Shown here piece by piece: positions 10,395 through 18,299 of a DNA stretch of 64,000 nt (positions within the stretch are counted from its first letter, which is position 1; each line of letters starts with the position of its first letter). The notes below the pieces were generated by a model. That model saw only the letters and a program-made list of their open reading frames with translations, did no database searches and was not told where the DNA came from. Location of the stretch: positions 102,438 to 166,437 of the forward strand of contig NZ_PXNP01000013.1 in NCBI RefSeq assembly GCF_003007675.1, written 5' to 3'. Both the position numbers and the translations under genes were made by a program. The DNA is from Marinobacter fuscus (GTDB lineage: Bacteria > Pseudomonadota > Gammaproteobacteria > Pseudomonadales > Oleiphilaceae).

Positions 10395-12473
10395 ATGATG
10401 ATGTCACTGGACGACATCCCGGTTACCCAACTTAAAGGCGTGGGTAATGCCCTGGCCGAAAAACTGGTCAGACTCGGCATTCAGTCGATTCAGGATCTGC
10501 TTTTTCACCTGCCTCACCGGTATGAAGACCGTACCCGTATTATTCCTATGGGGAGCCTTCGAATCGGAGACGTTGCGGTGGTGGAAGGGGAGGTTATGAA
10601 AGCCGACCTGATTATGGGCCGCCGCCGCAGCCTGCAAGTTACCCTGCGGGATGACACCGGCTTTCTGGTGCTGAGGTTTTTTCATTTTAATGCGGCTCAA
10701 AAGAACCAGCTGGCCGAAGGCGCCCGGGTAAGGTGTTTTGGCGAAGTCCGCCCGGGTCGGGCCGGCTACGAGTTCTACCATCCCGAATATCAGGTCAACC
10801 CTCCGGCTATGCCCGCACCCGATCAGGCGGCATTGACACCGGTCTATCCGCTTACCGAGGGTATCCAGCAACCCCGGCTACGAGCACTGTGCCAGCAGGC
10901 GCTCGGTTATCTCGACCGTTACCCGATTACCGACTGGTTACCCGAGGATATGCTGGCAGATTACCAGCTACCCGCTATCAGCGAGGCGGTAAAGCTGGTG
11001 CATGCACCACCCGCCGGAGCGCCGGTGCATTTGTTAATGGCCGGGCAGCACCCGGCCCAGCAGCGACTGGTGATGGAGGAATTGCTCGCTCACCAGCTCA
11101 GTCTGTTGCAGGTACGACAGCAGATTCAGGCCCGGGCAGCCTTGCCCCTGTTGCCTACGGGTGAACTGTCCCGTCAGTTTTTGGAGCAGCTTCCATTTCA
11201 GCTTACCGGCGCCCAAAAGCACGTGTTTGAAGACATTCGCCAGGATCTCAGCCAGCCGCTGCCAATGCTTCGCCTGGTGCAGGGCGACGTAGGCTCTGGC
11301 AAAACCGTGGTGGCGGCGATGGCGGCCCTGCAAGCCATCAGCGCGGGCACCCAGGTGGCCCTGATGGCGCCCACCGAAATACTGGCAGAGCAGCATTATC
11401 AGAATTTCCGGAGCTGGCTGGAACCCTTGGGCGTTCAGCTTGCCTGGTTGTCGGGGAAAGTGAAAGGCAAGGCCCGGCAAGCGGCGCTGGCGGCGGTCGC
11501 CGATGGTAGTGCCAGCATTGCGATTGGTACCCATGCTCTGTTTCAGAACGACGTGGTGTTCGACCGTCTGGCGCTGGTGATTGTGGACGAGCAGCACCGG
11601 TTCGGGGTGCATCAGCGGCTGGCACTGCGGGAAAAGGGCGTGGGTGGCACCCTGGCGCCCCACCAGTTGATTATGACCGCCACCCCCATTCCCCGAACCC
11701 TGGCCATGAGCGCCTACGCCGACCTGGATACCTCCGTTATTGATGAATTGCCTCCGGGGCGTAAGCCCATTGAAACCATCGTGCTGCCGGAGTTCCGCCG
11801 GGAAGATATCATCGAGCGTGTGCGCGCGGCCTGCCGGGAGGGCCGTCAGGCCTATTGGGTGTGTACTCTGATTGAGGAATCGGAAGCCTTGCAATGCCAG
11901 GCGGCGGAGGTGACCGCCAAGGAGTTGGCAGAGCGTTTGCCCGAACTCGCGGTTGGCCTGGTGCACGGGCGCCTGAAAGCCCAGGAAAAAGCCGGGATGA
12001 TGGATCGTTTTAAAGACGGCGAACTCGATCTTCTGGTTGCGACCACGGTGATTGAAGTGGGCGTGGATGTGCCGAATGCTTCATTGATCATTATTGAAAA
12101 CCCGGAGCGGCTGGGCCTGGCGCAACTTCACCAGTTGCGGGGGCGGGTTGGCCGTGGCGAGCAGGCGAGCTTCTGCGTGTTGATGTATCACCCGCCGCTG
12201 TCTCAAAACGGCAAGGCCCGCTTGCAGGCGCTCAGGGATAGCCAGGACGGATTTTTTATTGCCGAGAAGGATCTGGAAATTCGCGGCCCGGGTGAAGTGC
12301 TTGGCACCCGGCAGACCGGTTTGATGCAGTTCCGGTTGGCGGAATTCGAACGGGATAAAGGCTGGATAGCCCCGGTGCGTGAACTGGCGCCCCGGTTGAT
12401 GAAAGAGCCCCGCCGGGTGAATGCCCTGATCAAACGCTGGTTAGGTGAAAATATTCGCTATGGGGAAGTCTGA
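10395..12473 (+). CDS. recG: ATP-dependent DNA helicase RecG
   Basis: A 692-residue RecG, the helicase that remodels stalled replication forks and Holliday junctions. The N-terminal wedge/OB domain (about 50-160) is followed by helicase motif I GDVGSGKTVVAAMAA, motif II written DEQHRFG (DExH type), motif III TATPIPRT, and the C-terminal RecA domain with TTVIEVGVDVPNA and QLRGRVGRG. Three ATG codons in a row-like cluster at the start (10395-10403) leave a two-residue ambiguity. Only 4 bp separate it from oxyR, so co-transcription is likely. Confidence 0.96.
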   Translation: MMMSLDDIPVTQLKGVGNALAEKLVRLGIQSIQDLLFHLPHRYEDRTRIIPMGSLRIGDVAVVEGEVMKADLIMGRRRSLQVTLRDDTGFLVLRFFHFNAAQKNQLAEGARVRCFGEVRPGRAGYEFYHPEYQVNPPAMPAPDQAALTPVYPLTEGIQQPRLRALCQQALGYLDRYPITDWLPEDMLADYQLPAISEAVKLVHAPPAGAPVHLLMAGQHPAQQRLVMEELLAHQLSLLQVRQQIQARAALPLLPTGELSRQFLEQLPFQLTGAQKHVFEDIRQDLSQPLPMLRLVQGDVGSGKTVVAAMAALQAISAGTQVALMAPTEILAEQHYQNFRSWLEPLGVQLAWLSGKVKGKARQAALAAVADGSASIAIGTHALFQNDVVFDRLALVIVDEQHRFGVHQRLALREKGVGGTLAPHQLIMTATPIPRTLAMSAYADLDTSVIDELPPGRKPIETIVLPEFRREDIIERVRAACREGRQAYWVCTLIEESEALQCQAAEVTAKELAERLPELAVGLVHGRLKAQEKAGMMDRFKDGELDLLVATTVIEVGVDVPNASLIIIENPERLGLAQLHQLRGRVGRGEQASFCVLMYHPPLSQNGKARLQALRDSQDGFFIAEKDLEIRGPGEVLGTRQTGLMQFRLAEFERDKGWIAPVRELAPRLMKEPRRVNALIKRWLGENIRYGEV

Positions 12474-12589
12474 TCGCGTTTTGGTATATGGGGCCATATC
12501 AACTTTGCCGCTCTATGCTATGTTCATGGCAGGTGAATCACTGCAGAATGTAGTGGTGTAGACGTTTAACAAAAAGTCTGGAGAAGACT

Positions 12590-13960
12590 ATGGAACTTCC
12601 TGTTGTGGTACAACAGGCCCTTGGTGACAACGCTCCGGGCGTGTCTTTTCGCGGTATCAACCAGATTGATGCCTCGCATCTGTTGCGGATGACGCTCCTC
12701 AGCGATGGCGAAGGGAATTTGCAGGCGATCTGTCGCCGTGACGACATGCTGGATCTTGATGCCCTGAATAAACGGTTGGGCCGGGATCTTCGCATGATGC
12801 AGAGGCGCGAACAGGTGCGGGTGCGCCAGAAGGCCGGGCTTCAGGAACTGCCAGCTCTGCCCTCGCTGACCGGTTGGCCGACGGTGGTGGATCAGCGGGT
12901 CGACCAGCTGGAAGCCATTGCTCTGGAACTGGCCGATGAAAAGCTGGGTATCGTGATGCCTGGCGAGGATTTCCGGCAGCTTACCGCCAAGGCCGAGCGC
13001 CATGATTTTGCTGTGGATGGCGCGCTGATACCGGTGAATCTGAACGATCAGTCAACAGATCGCGAGCAACTGCACTCGGCCATCAGCAAATTTACAGGCC
13101 GGAGAATCCAGCAGAGGCTTGAAGATACCCTGGAATTGCCACCCCTGCCAGAAACCGCGCAGCGGATCATTCATCTGCGGGTAAACCCCAATGCCGTGAT
13201 GGGGGATCTTGTCGATATTGTCGAGAGTGACCCCAGCCTGGCAGCCCAGGTGGTCAGCTGGGCATCGTCTTCATTTTATGCAGCCGCCGGGCAGGTTCGA
13301 TCCGTTCATGATGCGGTGTCGCGGGTGTTGGGGTTTGATCTGGTGATGAACCTGGCCATGGGTTTATCGCTGGGGCGGGCGCTTACCCATCCGAAAGACC
13401 ACCCGGAAGGTTACGTTGATTATTGGCAGCAGGCCATCTGGCAGGCTCAATCCGCCGGTATTCTGGCCAGCATGATGCCCCGGGGCCAGCGGCCGATGTT
13501 TGGTCTGGCCTACCTCGGTGGTCTGTTGCACAACTTTGGCCACCTGGTTCTGGCCCAGGTGTTTCCTCCGCACTTCCGGCTGGTGTGTCGTTCGCTGGAG
13601 GTAAACCCTCATATCGACTCCAGTGTGATTGAGCATTACCTGCTGGGTGTAACCCGGGAGCAGATAGCGGCCCAGTTGATGGAAAACTGGGGGATGCCTG
13701 ACGAAGTCACCCTGGCGATTCGCTACCAGAAGAATGCGGCTTACGGCGGAACGCACAGCGTGTATGCCCGTTTACTATGGCTGGGGCGCCAGCTCTTGAC
13801 GGAGCGTGGTATTGCCCTCGGTGCTGGCGGGGAGGTACCCCAGCCTATCTATGATGAGCTGGGGTTGGAGCGCGCATCCGTGGAGGAGCAGTTCGACGAG
13901 CTGGTTGCGCGCAAGGACGACATCATGGTGATGGCCGGTATGATGAACCCGGCCAAATAA
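12590..13960 (+). CDS. HDOD domain protein with N-terminal YbaK/ProRS-editing-like domain
   Basis: A 456-residue two-part protein. Residues about 10-150 resemble the YbaK/aminoacyl-tRNA editing fold (RVDQLEAIALELADEKLGIVMPGEDF). Residues about 180-400 form an HDOD domain: LEDTLELPPLPETAQRIIHLRVNPNA, VESDPSLAAQVVSWASS and GGLLHNFGHLVLA. HDOD proteins are signalling proteins related to HD phosphodiesterases but usually lack the catalytic HD pair; their outputs vary. GGAGAAG precedes the ATG. It is monocistronic, and no function can be assigned beyond signalling. Confidence 0.82.
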   Translation: MELPVVVQQALGDNAPGVSFRGINQIDASHLLRMTLLSDGEGNLQAICRRDDMLDLDALNKRLGRDLRMMQRREQVRVRQKAGLQELPALPSLTGWPTVVDQRVDQLEAIALELADEKLGIVMPGEDFRQLTAKAERHDFAVDGALIPVNLNDQSTDREQLHSAISKFTGRRIQQRLEDTLELPPLPETAQRIIHLRVNPNAVMGDLVDIVESDPSLAAQVVSWASSSFYAAAGQVRSVHDAVSRVLGFDLVMNLAMGLSLGRALTHPKDHPEGYVDYWQQAIWQAQSAGILASMMPRGQRPMFGLAYLGGLLHNFGHLVLAQVFPPHFRLVCRSLEVNPHIDSSVIEHYLLGVTREQIAAQLMENWGMPDEVTLAIRYQKNAAYGGTHSVYARLLWLGRQLLTERGIALGAGGEVPQPIYDELGLERASVEEQFDELVARKDDIMVMAGMMNPAK

Positions 13961-13984
13961 AAAGAGCCAGCCCGTTGGGCTGGC
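13955..13984 (-). terminator. Rho-independent terminator reading leftward
   Basis: GCCAGCCC (13966-13973) pairs with GGGCTGGC (13977-13984). The T-rich tract follows only on the minus strand (CTCTTTTTATTT), so it best terminates the leftward transcript of the gene at 14228-14689, while also backing up the end of the HDOD gene. Confidence 0.75.
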
Positions 13985-14227
13985 AAGCTCACCCGCTTGT
14001 TGCAGAGTCGTCCAGACTGTTCAGGAGAAACAACGAAGGAGCTCACACGCTGTTGGTTAATGTGTAGGCTCCTGAAGTAAATTTAGACAATCTTCGAAAA
14101 AAAGAAAGAGCATTTCCCGGCAAAATTTCACAACAACAGTTCTTCCGGCTCATCTTTCTGCAAAGCTATTGATTTACTTTGTGATATTCTTTTCGGCTTC
14201 GTACATTTCGCCAGTAACATTCACCCG

Positions 14228-14689
14228 TCAGTCGTCAAACCGGTGATGTTTCAGAGCCGATGCGGCTTCTCGTATTTCAGTGGCGTGAGTCTGCTCAACG
14301 GCCAGCCGTTCCTTGTCCAACTTCCTGATCGTGCGGCTGTCGGTGTTCTTCCTCGCTTCGTGGGTCGGCATATGTTGGATCTTGTCGTGTACCGTTTGGA
14401 ACACCTCGAAAGGAGCCTTGTTCAGTAGTGATGGGTCTACGTAATCCAGGAGGCCTTTCAGACGAAGGCAGGCTTCGGAATATTCAACCTGCTTTTCTTC
14501 GACGGCCAGCGCAATGATGCGGATGCTCTCAACCATCTTGTCCCGGCGCTGCGCCTGGAACTCCTCGGTCTTCTTCTGAGCCAGGCGCTGTTGGTTCAGT
14601 AGCTTTGATTGGCGCCAGATGTAAAACAGCAGGGCACCAATGATTACCAAGCCGATGGCAATGAATGCCAGTTGCAGCCCTCTGGGCAT
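14228..14689 (-). CDS. Membrane-anchored DUF2489 protein
   Basis: A 153-residue protein with one N-terminal membrane helix (about 5-24, LQLAFIAIGLVIIGALLFYIW), then a basic, glutamine-rich stretch likely to form a coiled coil and a cytoplasmic helical domain (DKMVESIRIIALAVEEKQVEYSEA) characteristic of DUF2489. The function of the family is unknown. It is transcribed apart from its neighbours and ends toward the minus-strand terminator at 13955-13984, about 240 bp away; the gap holds no other gene. Confidence 0.78.
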   Translation of the reverse strand: MPRGLQLAFIAIGLVIIGALLFYIWRQSKLLNQQRLAQKKTEEFQAQRRDKMVESIRIIALAVEEKQVEYSEACLRLKGLLDYVDPSLLNKAPFEVFQTVHDKIQHMPTHEARKNTDSRTIRKLDKERLAVEQTHATEIREAASALKHHRFDD

Positions 14690-14798
14690 GTTAAGTCTCC
14701 CGGTTCTGTTGTGTTGTTTCTGGAATATCAGATGTGCCGTAGTGTGCCAGACTTTGCAGCCGGGTGCTTGTCATGGATGACTGTAGCCAGTAGGCAAT

Positions 14799-14820
14799 CG
14801 GCCAGCCGGAAGGCTGGCCG
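14799..14820. repeat. Hairpin after the OmpA-like gene
   Basis: CGGCCAGCC and GGCTGGCCG form a perfect nine-bp stem around GGAA. It lies 35 bp beyond the stop of the leftward OmpA-like gene. No T run follows, so it may stabilise the 3' end or be a factor-assisted terminator. Confidence 0.5.
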
Positions 14821-14854
14821 GGACAGGGCAGGCGGTCAGAGCTGCAGTGGGGGG

Positions 14855-15664
14855 TTACCGGGAGTCGATATTTCCGTCCTTGTCGGAAATAACGATTTCC
14901 ACGCGGCGGTTCTGCTGGCGACCGGCCGCTGTGTCATTGCTGGCTACGGGGTATTGCTCGCCAAAGCCGCGGATTTCGACACGGCGGCGCTCTATGCCCT
15001 GAGCGATCAGTGCATCCTGAACAGCCAGCGCTCTGCGCTCGGAAAGAGTCTGGTTGTAAGAGGCTTCTCCGGTGCTGTCAGTATAACCCTCTACCCGCAC
15101 CCGACGATCCTCATACTCCTTCATGAACTGCGCCAGGCGGGCCACGGTTTGTTGCCCCGAGGTTTTCAGATCTGCCTTGCCAAGGTCAAAAAGCACGTCG
15201 CCCAGGGTGAGCACCATGCCACGGTCAGTACGCTCAGCCTGCAGCTCCTCCATTCTTTGGCGTAGCATTTCAGCTTCTCTCCGGGCTTTTTCGGCCTCGC
15301 TTTCGCGCTGTTCCAGCATCAGTTGGCGCCGCCGTTCTTCTGCCGAATCAATTTGTTGTTGCAGTCTGGCGCGTTGCGCCTGCTGACTGGCTATCTCGGC
15401 GTGACGATTGGCCAGGTAGGCAGCGTGCTCAATGCGCACGGTGTCTTCGCCGTCTTTCAGCAGGGATTCCGCACGATTCAGCTGGTCTCTGGCACTGCGT
15501 AGCTGGCGATCCCCGCTACGTGCCACTTCAGGATCGTTTTCGATTTTCTGGTAAGCCGCACGGGCTTCAGCTACTTTCGCATTCTCGGGCGGTGTGGAGG
15601 CACAACCGGCCACCAACATCGACAAGCCAACCGCCATTCCCAATGCAATCTGTTGTTTATTCAT
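14855..15664 (-). CDS. OmpA-family lipoprotein with DUF4398 N-terminal region
   Basis: A 269-residue outer-membrane lipoprotein. The lipobox is MLVAGC with Cys21. Residues about 25-140 form the DUF4398 region with a long coiled coil (SAEERRRQLMLEQRESEAEK), and residues about 150-262 are an OmpA-like peptidoglycan-binding domain (VRVEGYTDSTGEASYNQTLS, RRVEIRGFGE, QNRRVEIVI). It probably tethers the outer membrane to the wall. It follows the DUF4398 lipoprotein gene by 26 bp and should be co-transcribed with it; the pair recurs in related genomes as far as I recall. Confidence 0.88.
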   Translation of the reverse strand: MNKQQIALGMAVGLSMLVAGCASTPPENAKVAEARAAYQKIENDPEVARSGDRQLRSARDQLNRAESLLKDGEDTVRIEHAAYLANRHAEIASQQAQRARLQQQIDSAEERRRQLMLEQRESEAEKARREAEMLRQRMEELQAERTDRGMVLTLGDVLFDLGKADLKTSGQQTVARLAQFMKEYEDRRVRVEGYTDSTGEASYNQTLSERRALAVQDALIAQGIERRRVEIRGFGEQYPVASNDTAAGRQQNRRVEIVISDKDGNIDSR

Positions 15665-15690
15665 AACAGTCTCCTGTCTGGAAAAGGCAA

Positions 15691-16065
15691 TTACTGAACA
15701 GAGTTAATTTGTTTGCGTAGCGACTCAATATTACGGTTGATCTCTTCTACAGCTCGCTGTGCCTTGGCAGTTTCAGCGCGGGCAGCGGCTAACTGCGCAT
15801 CCACGGTGGCTTGCTCTAGAAGGCGTTCGGCGGCGTAATATTTTTCCCGCTCCATCAAGTCCTTTGCATCGGCTACCTTGTTGCGGGCATCGTTGAGCAG
15901 GATTGGCTCCATATCCCGGGCGTCGGCCGCAACAGCTTGCTGAATCGAATTCTCGGCCGCCTGAAGAGCCGAGTCGGGTCGCTCACCCTTACTGGCGCAG
16001 CCACTCATAGCAAGCGCTATGGCGGTGACTCCTGCGGTGTATAACTTAGGATTATGCTTGTTCAT
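15691..16065 (-). CDS. DUF4398 lipoprotein
   Basis: A 124-residue lipoprotein with lipobox AMSGC (Cys23) followed by an alanine-rich helical domain of the DUF4398 type (DAKDLMEREKYYAAERLLEQA) and a C-terminal coiled coil. I start at ATG 16065, which has GAAAGGAGAT just upstream; an open frame further upstream lacks protein-like sequence. It heads a two-gene unit with the OmpA-like lipoprotein and repeats its N-terminal domain, so the two may form coiled-coil partners in the periplasm. Function unknown. Confidence 0.85.
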   Translation of the reverse strand: MNKHNPKLYTAGVTAIALAMSGCASKGERPDSALQAAENSIQQAVAADARDMEPILLNDARNKVADAKDLMEREKYYAAERLLEQATVDAQLAAARAETAKAQRAVEEINRNIESLRKQINSVQ

Positions 16066-16340
16066 GCACGATCTCCTTTCAGCGGTATACATGCGTGATA
16101 GTAACGCGGGGCTACACATCTCAACCCCATCGGGACCGGCAGAATGCAGATGACTAACGGCCTGCAGGCCGCTGTGTGCCGAGCCCGTATCATTTGAAGC
16201 GTAGCAGGCAACTCGGGTAAGACCATGACGCATTGGCAATATGACCAGTTTTAGGATCCTTGTGTGTCTGCGAAAGGTCGGGCTAACTGGTGCTTACTTC
16301 TTGTAAGGTGTTGTTTTCATGATTTAGTAGAATGACATCA

Positions 16341-16375
16341 TTAAAACACCAGGGCTCCGTTTCCGGGGCCCTGGT
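16341..16375 (-). terminator. Rho-independent terminator after the PEP-CTERM gene
   Basis: On the minus strand ACCAGGGC pairs with GCCCTGGT around a GC-rich loop and is followed by GTTTTAAT. It lies 37 bp after the stop of the leftward gene at 16412. Confidence 0.75.
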
Positions 16376-16411
16376 ATGGGAAGGATAGTTTTCTGGTGGA
16401 GGTAAGTGCTG

Positions 16412-17128
16412 CTAGGTACTGCTGCGGCGTCTTATGCCCAGAATGCTTATCAGGCCAAGGCCCAGAAGAGCGAGGGTTGATGGCTCTGTTACTTCGTGAG
16501 GCTCGCAATCAAGTCCAATGCAATAGGCTGCGTCATGAGAAAAAGGCGCAAAGTCAGTGACTCTTATCTTATCGCCCTTACTATCTCCGTATGTGTACAG
16601 GTCAAAATGCAGTCCATAGCCTGTGTTGAGCGCCGATGCGTCGATATCGAAGATCTCTCGGTACAACTCCCCGGGGGCCGCTGAGTCGTCCGCTACGTTA
16701 TAGGCGGAAACATTCCCGAGGGTATCGAACTTAAATGCCAGTTCATAATAAATGGTATCAAAAACTCCATGAGGGGCCAGTTCACCGTCAATACTTTCAA
16801 TAGGCGGCTGGCCGTATTCGAATGTGCTGGCAAAGCTGGACAGTTTCGTGCCGTTAATCATAACCTCGCCGAAGTTAGCGATGTCTGTCACGTGGTCTGT
16901 TGTTGCTGGCAGCAGGGCGACAGACAGATAGTAATCGACCGAAAGGTCAATCTCGGACGTCTTGCCCAATGCCCAGAGGGAGAATGAGGAAGTGTCAGTT
17001 ACTGTACTTTCTTCCGAGCCACCCAGGTATGTTCCACCGTCAATATCCAGTTGCAGAATGGGTAGTGCAACTGCCGATTGGGCAATTAGCATTCCTGTGG
17101 TGATTGCGGCTAGGATTTTAATGGCCAT
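16412..17128 (-). CDS. PEP-CTERM sorting-domain exported protein
   Basis: A 238-residue secreted protein. It has a signal peptide (about 1-22, cleavage near VALP), a beta-rich middle rich in D, S and Y, and a classic C-terminal sorting tail: TEPSTLALLGLGLI, hydrophobic stretch, then RRR. PEP-CTERM tails are processed by exosortase/EpsH in bacteria that make extracellular polysaccharide. The middle part resembles 'choice-of-anchor' PEP-CTERM proteins, but I cannot name the family with confidence. No exosortase gene lies in this window. The gene stands alone between a terminator and a 1 kb gene-poor stretch. Two cysteines (CIGLDC) near the end could form a disulfide. Confidence 0.82.
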   Translation of the reverse strand: MAIKILAAITTGMLIAQSAVALPILQLDIDGGTYLGGSEESTVTDTSSFSLWALGKTSEIDLSVDYYLSVALLPATTDHVTDIANFGEVMINGTKLSSFASTFEYGQPPIESIDGELAPHGVFDTIYYELAFKFDTLGNVSAYNVADDSAAPGELYREIFDIDASALNTGYGLHFDLYTYGDSKGDKIRVTDFAPFSHDAAYCIGLDCEPHEVTEPSTLALLGLGLISILGIRRRSST

Positions 17129-18109
17129 GGCAATAGCCCTCGCAAAGTAGTGCAGAACCCCGATTAATACACCGTCTCGGGTTTATATTTTATGAGCAAG
17201 AACGCGGCCAAGATGTAAAAAGGCTTTCAGATCAATGGATATGTCGGCTGTGGCGACATCTGTTTCTCTTGAGGTGTAAAAAAATTGACGACTTCTGGGC
17301 TGTAATTGCATTAGTACTTGAGGGGAGTAGAGGGAAGCTTCGTTAGATATCTTGCAGTACGCAGTCGCTTTTCGCAGCGATCAGGCGCAAAGTTCGGGAG
17401 TTGAAACACTTCTCAAGAGCCAGGGTTCTGTACGAGAAGAGCGTTCGTACCGTCCAGAACGAACGTTATTGCGGCGGACAATTCCATTTCTTTCCAAGCC
17501 GCTTCTTGCGACGGGGTTTAGTGTATACCCGCTGTTGCACACTCTGATCCGCGACCTGGTTAACCCGTTTGGCAAGCAAGGGGCCGCTGGAGACGTGTTG
17601 ATGGGCTGACCGAAGGACGTGGGTTCTGTCTGAAGCGGTCAGGTGCCGTACAACGGCTATTCCATTTAGTCTGTTCGTAAACGTTTCCGGGGGCAGCTCC
17701 GATCTGATCCCGGTAGTGCTTGAGCCCCATCAGGTCAGCGAGGGCCAGACGGGGAGCGTTGTTAAAATCAGCAGTTACGTATCGTTGTGTGGCATCGAGT
17801 GTCATTGCACGTTCCTTGTCATGGTGGGGTGGACAATCCGATGTCCAACCAAACTGAAGCTATGACTATTCCTGTATTTGCAGATGTTAAGTTTTTGGTC
17901 GCCAGATTCACTATGCCACTACAAAGCGGGGCAAACTCTGAAACTTACTGGATAGCACAGTGGAGCGACAGGGTGTGTCGTAGAAAAGGAACGGATTGGC
18001 CTTGTCGTGGGCTTCGCTCGTTTCGGAGTAAAGGACGGGCTTTACGGGGTGTTTTGTGTTCCGGTGAAGGCCGGGAAAAGCGGGAAGAATATTATGGGGA
18101 TTTAATAAA
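17129..18109. other. Gene-poor stretch between the PEP-CTERM gene and the element
   Basis: About 980 bp with no convincing complete gene. The first 220 bp are AT-rich and presumably hold the promoter of the leftward PEP-CTERM gene. Short open frames on both strands (for example around 17352-17609) lack family resemblance. A possible truncated gene start lies at 17650-17805. The remainder shows nothing I can assign; it is the original DNA downstream of the host tRNA. Confidence 0.6.
17650..17805 (-). pseudogene. Possible N-terminal remnant of a degraded gene
   Basis: From an ATG at 17805, with AAGGAA upstream, the frame reads like real protein for about 50 residues (MTLDATQRYVTADFNNAPRL, then ADLMGLKHYRDQIGAAPG). 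After about TKWNSR it turns into unlikely sequence and stops at 17560. I read this as the start of a decayed gene of unrecognised family. The 17650 boundary is approximate. Confidence 0.3.
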
Positions 18110-18154
18110 TGGTGGGCCCAGCTGGACTCGAACCAGCGACCAAGGGATTATGAG
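18110..18154 (-). tRNA. Displaced 3' half of host tRNA-Ile(CAU); distal attachment site
   Basis: On the minus strand this reads from the anticodon loop (CTCATAA) through a perfect T arm (GCTGG-TTCGAGT-CCAGC) and the acceptor strand TGGGCCC to ACCA. There is no D arm or 5' half. The 17 bases at 18138-18154 are identical to 26586-26602 in the intact tRNA, while the T arms differ in several compensating positions. It is therefore the original 3' half of the chromosomal tRNA, cut off when the element integrated. Confidence 0.9.
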
Positions 18155-18269
18155 GCCCATTGCAGCAACTTCAGACAATACGCGGCAAAACGTATTGGCA
18201 TATAAATCAGATGGTTATGGAATTTCTGTTTTGGGCTCTTTTGTCAGAATTCGTCATTTCTTGCGGGTC

Positions 18270-18289
18270 ACTCCCCCACTACTCCCCCA
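18270..18289 (-). repeat. Left-end pair of putative integrase arm sites
   Basis: ACTCCCCCA occurs at 18270-18278 and 18281-18289, 11 bp apart. The same nonamer, in pairs with 10-11 bp phasing, occurs three times near the right end. Presence only near both attachment sites suggests integrase arm-type binding. Confidence 0.65.
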
Positions 18290-18299
18290 CGGTTCCCCC

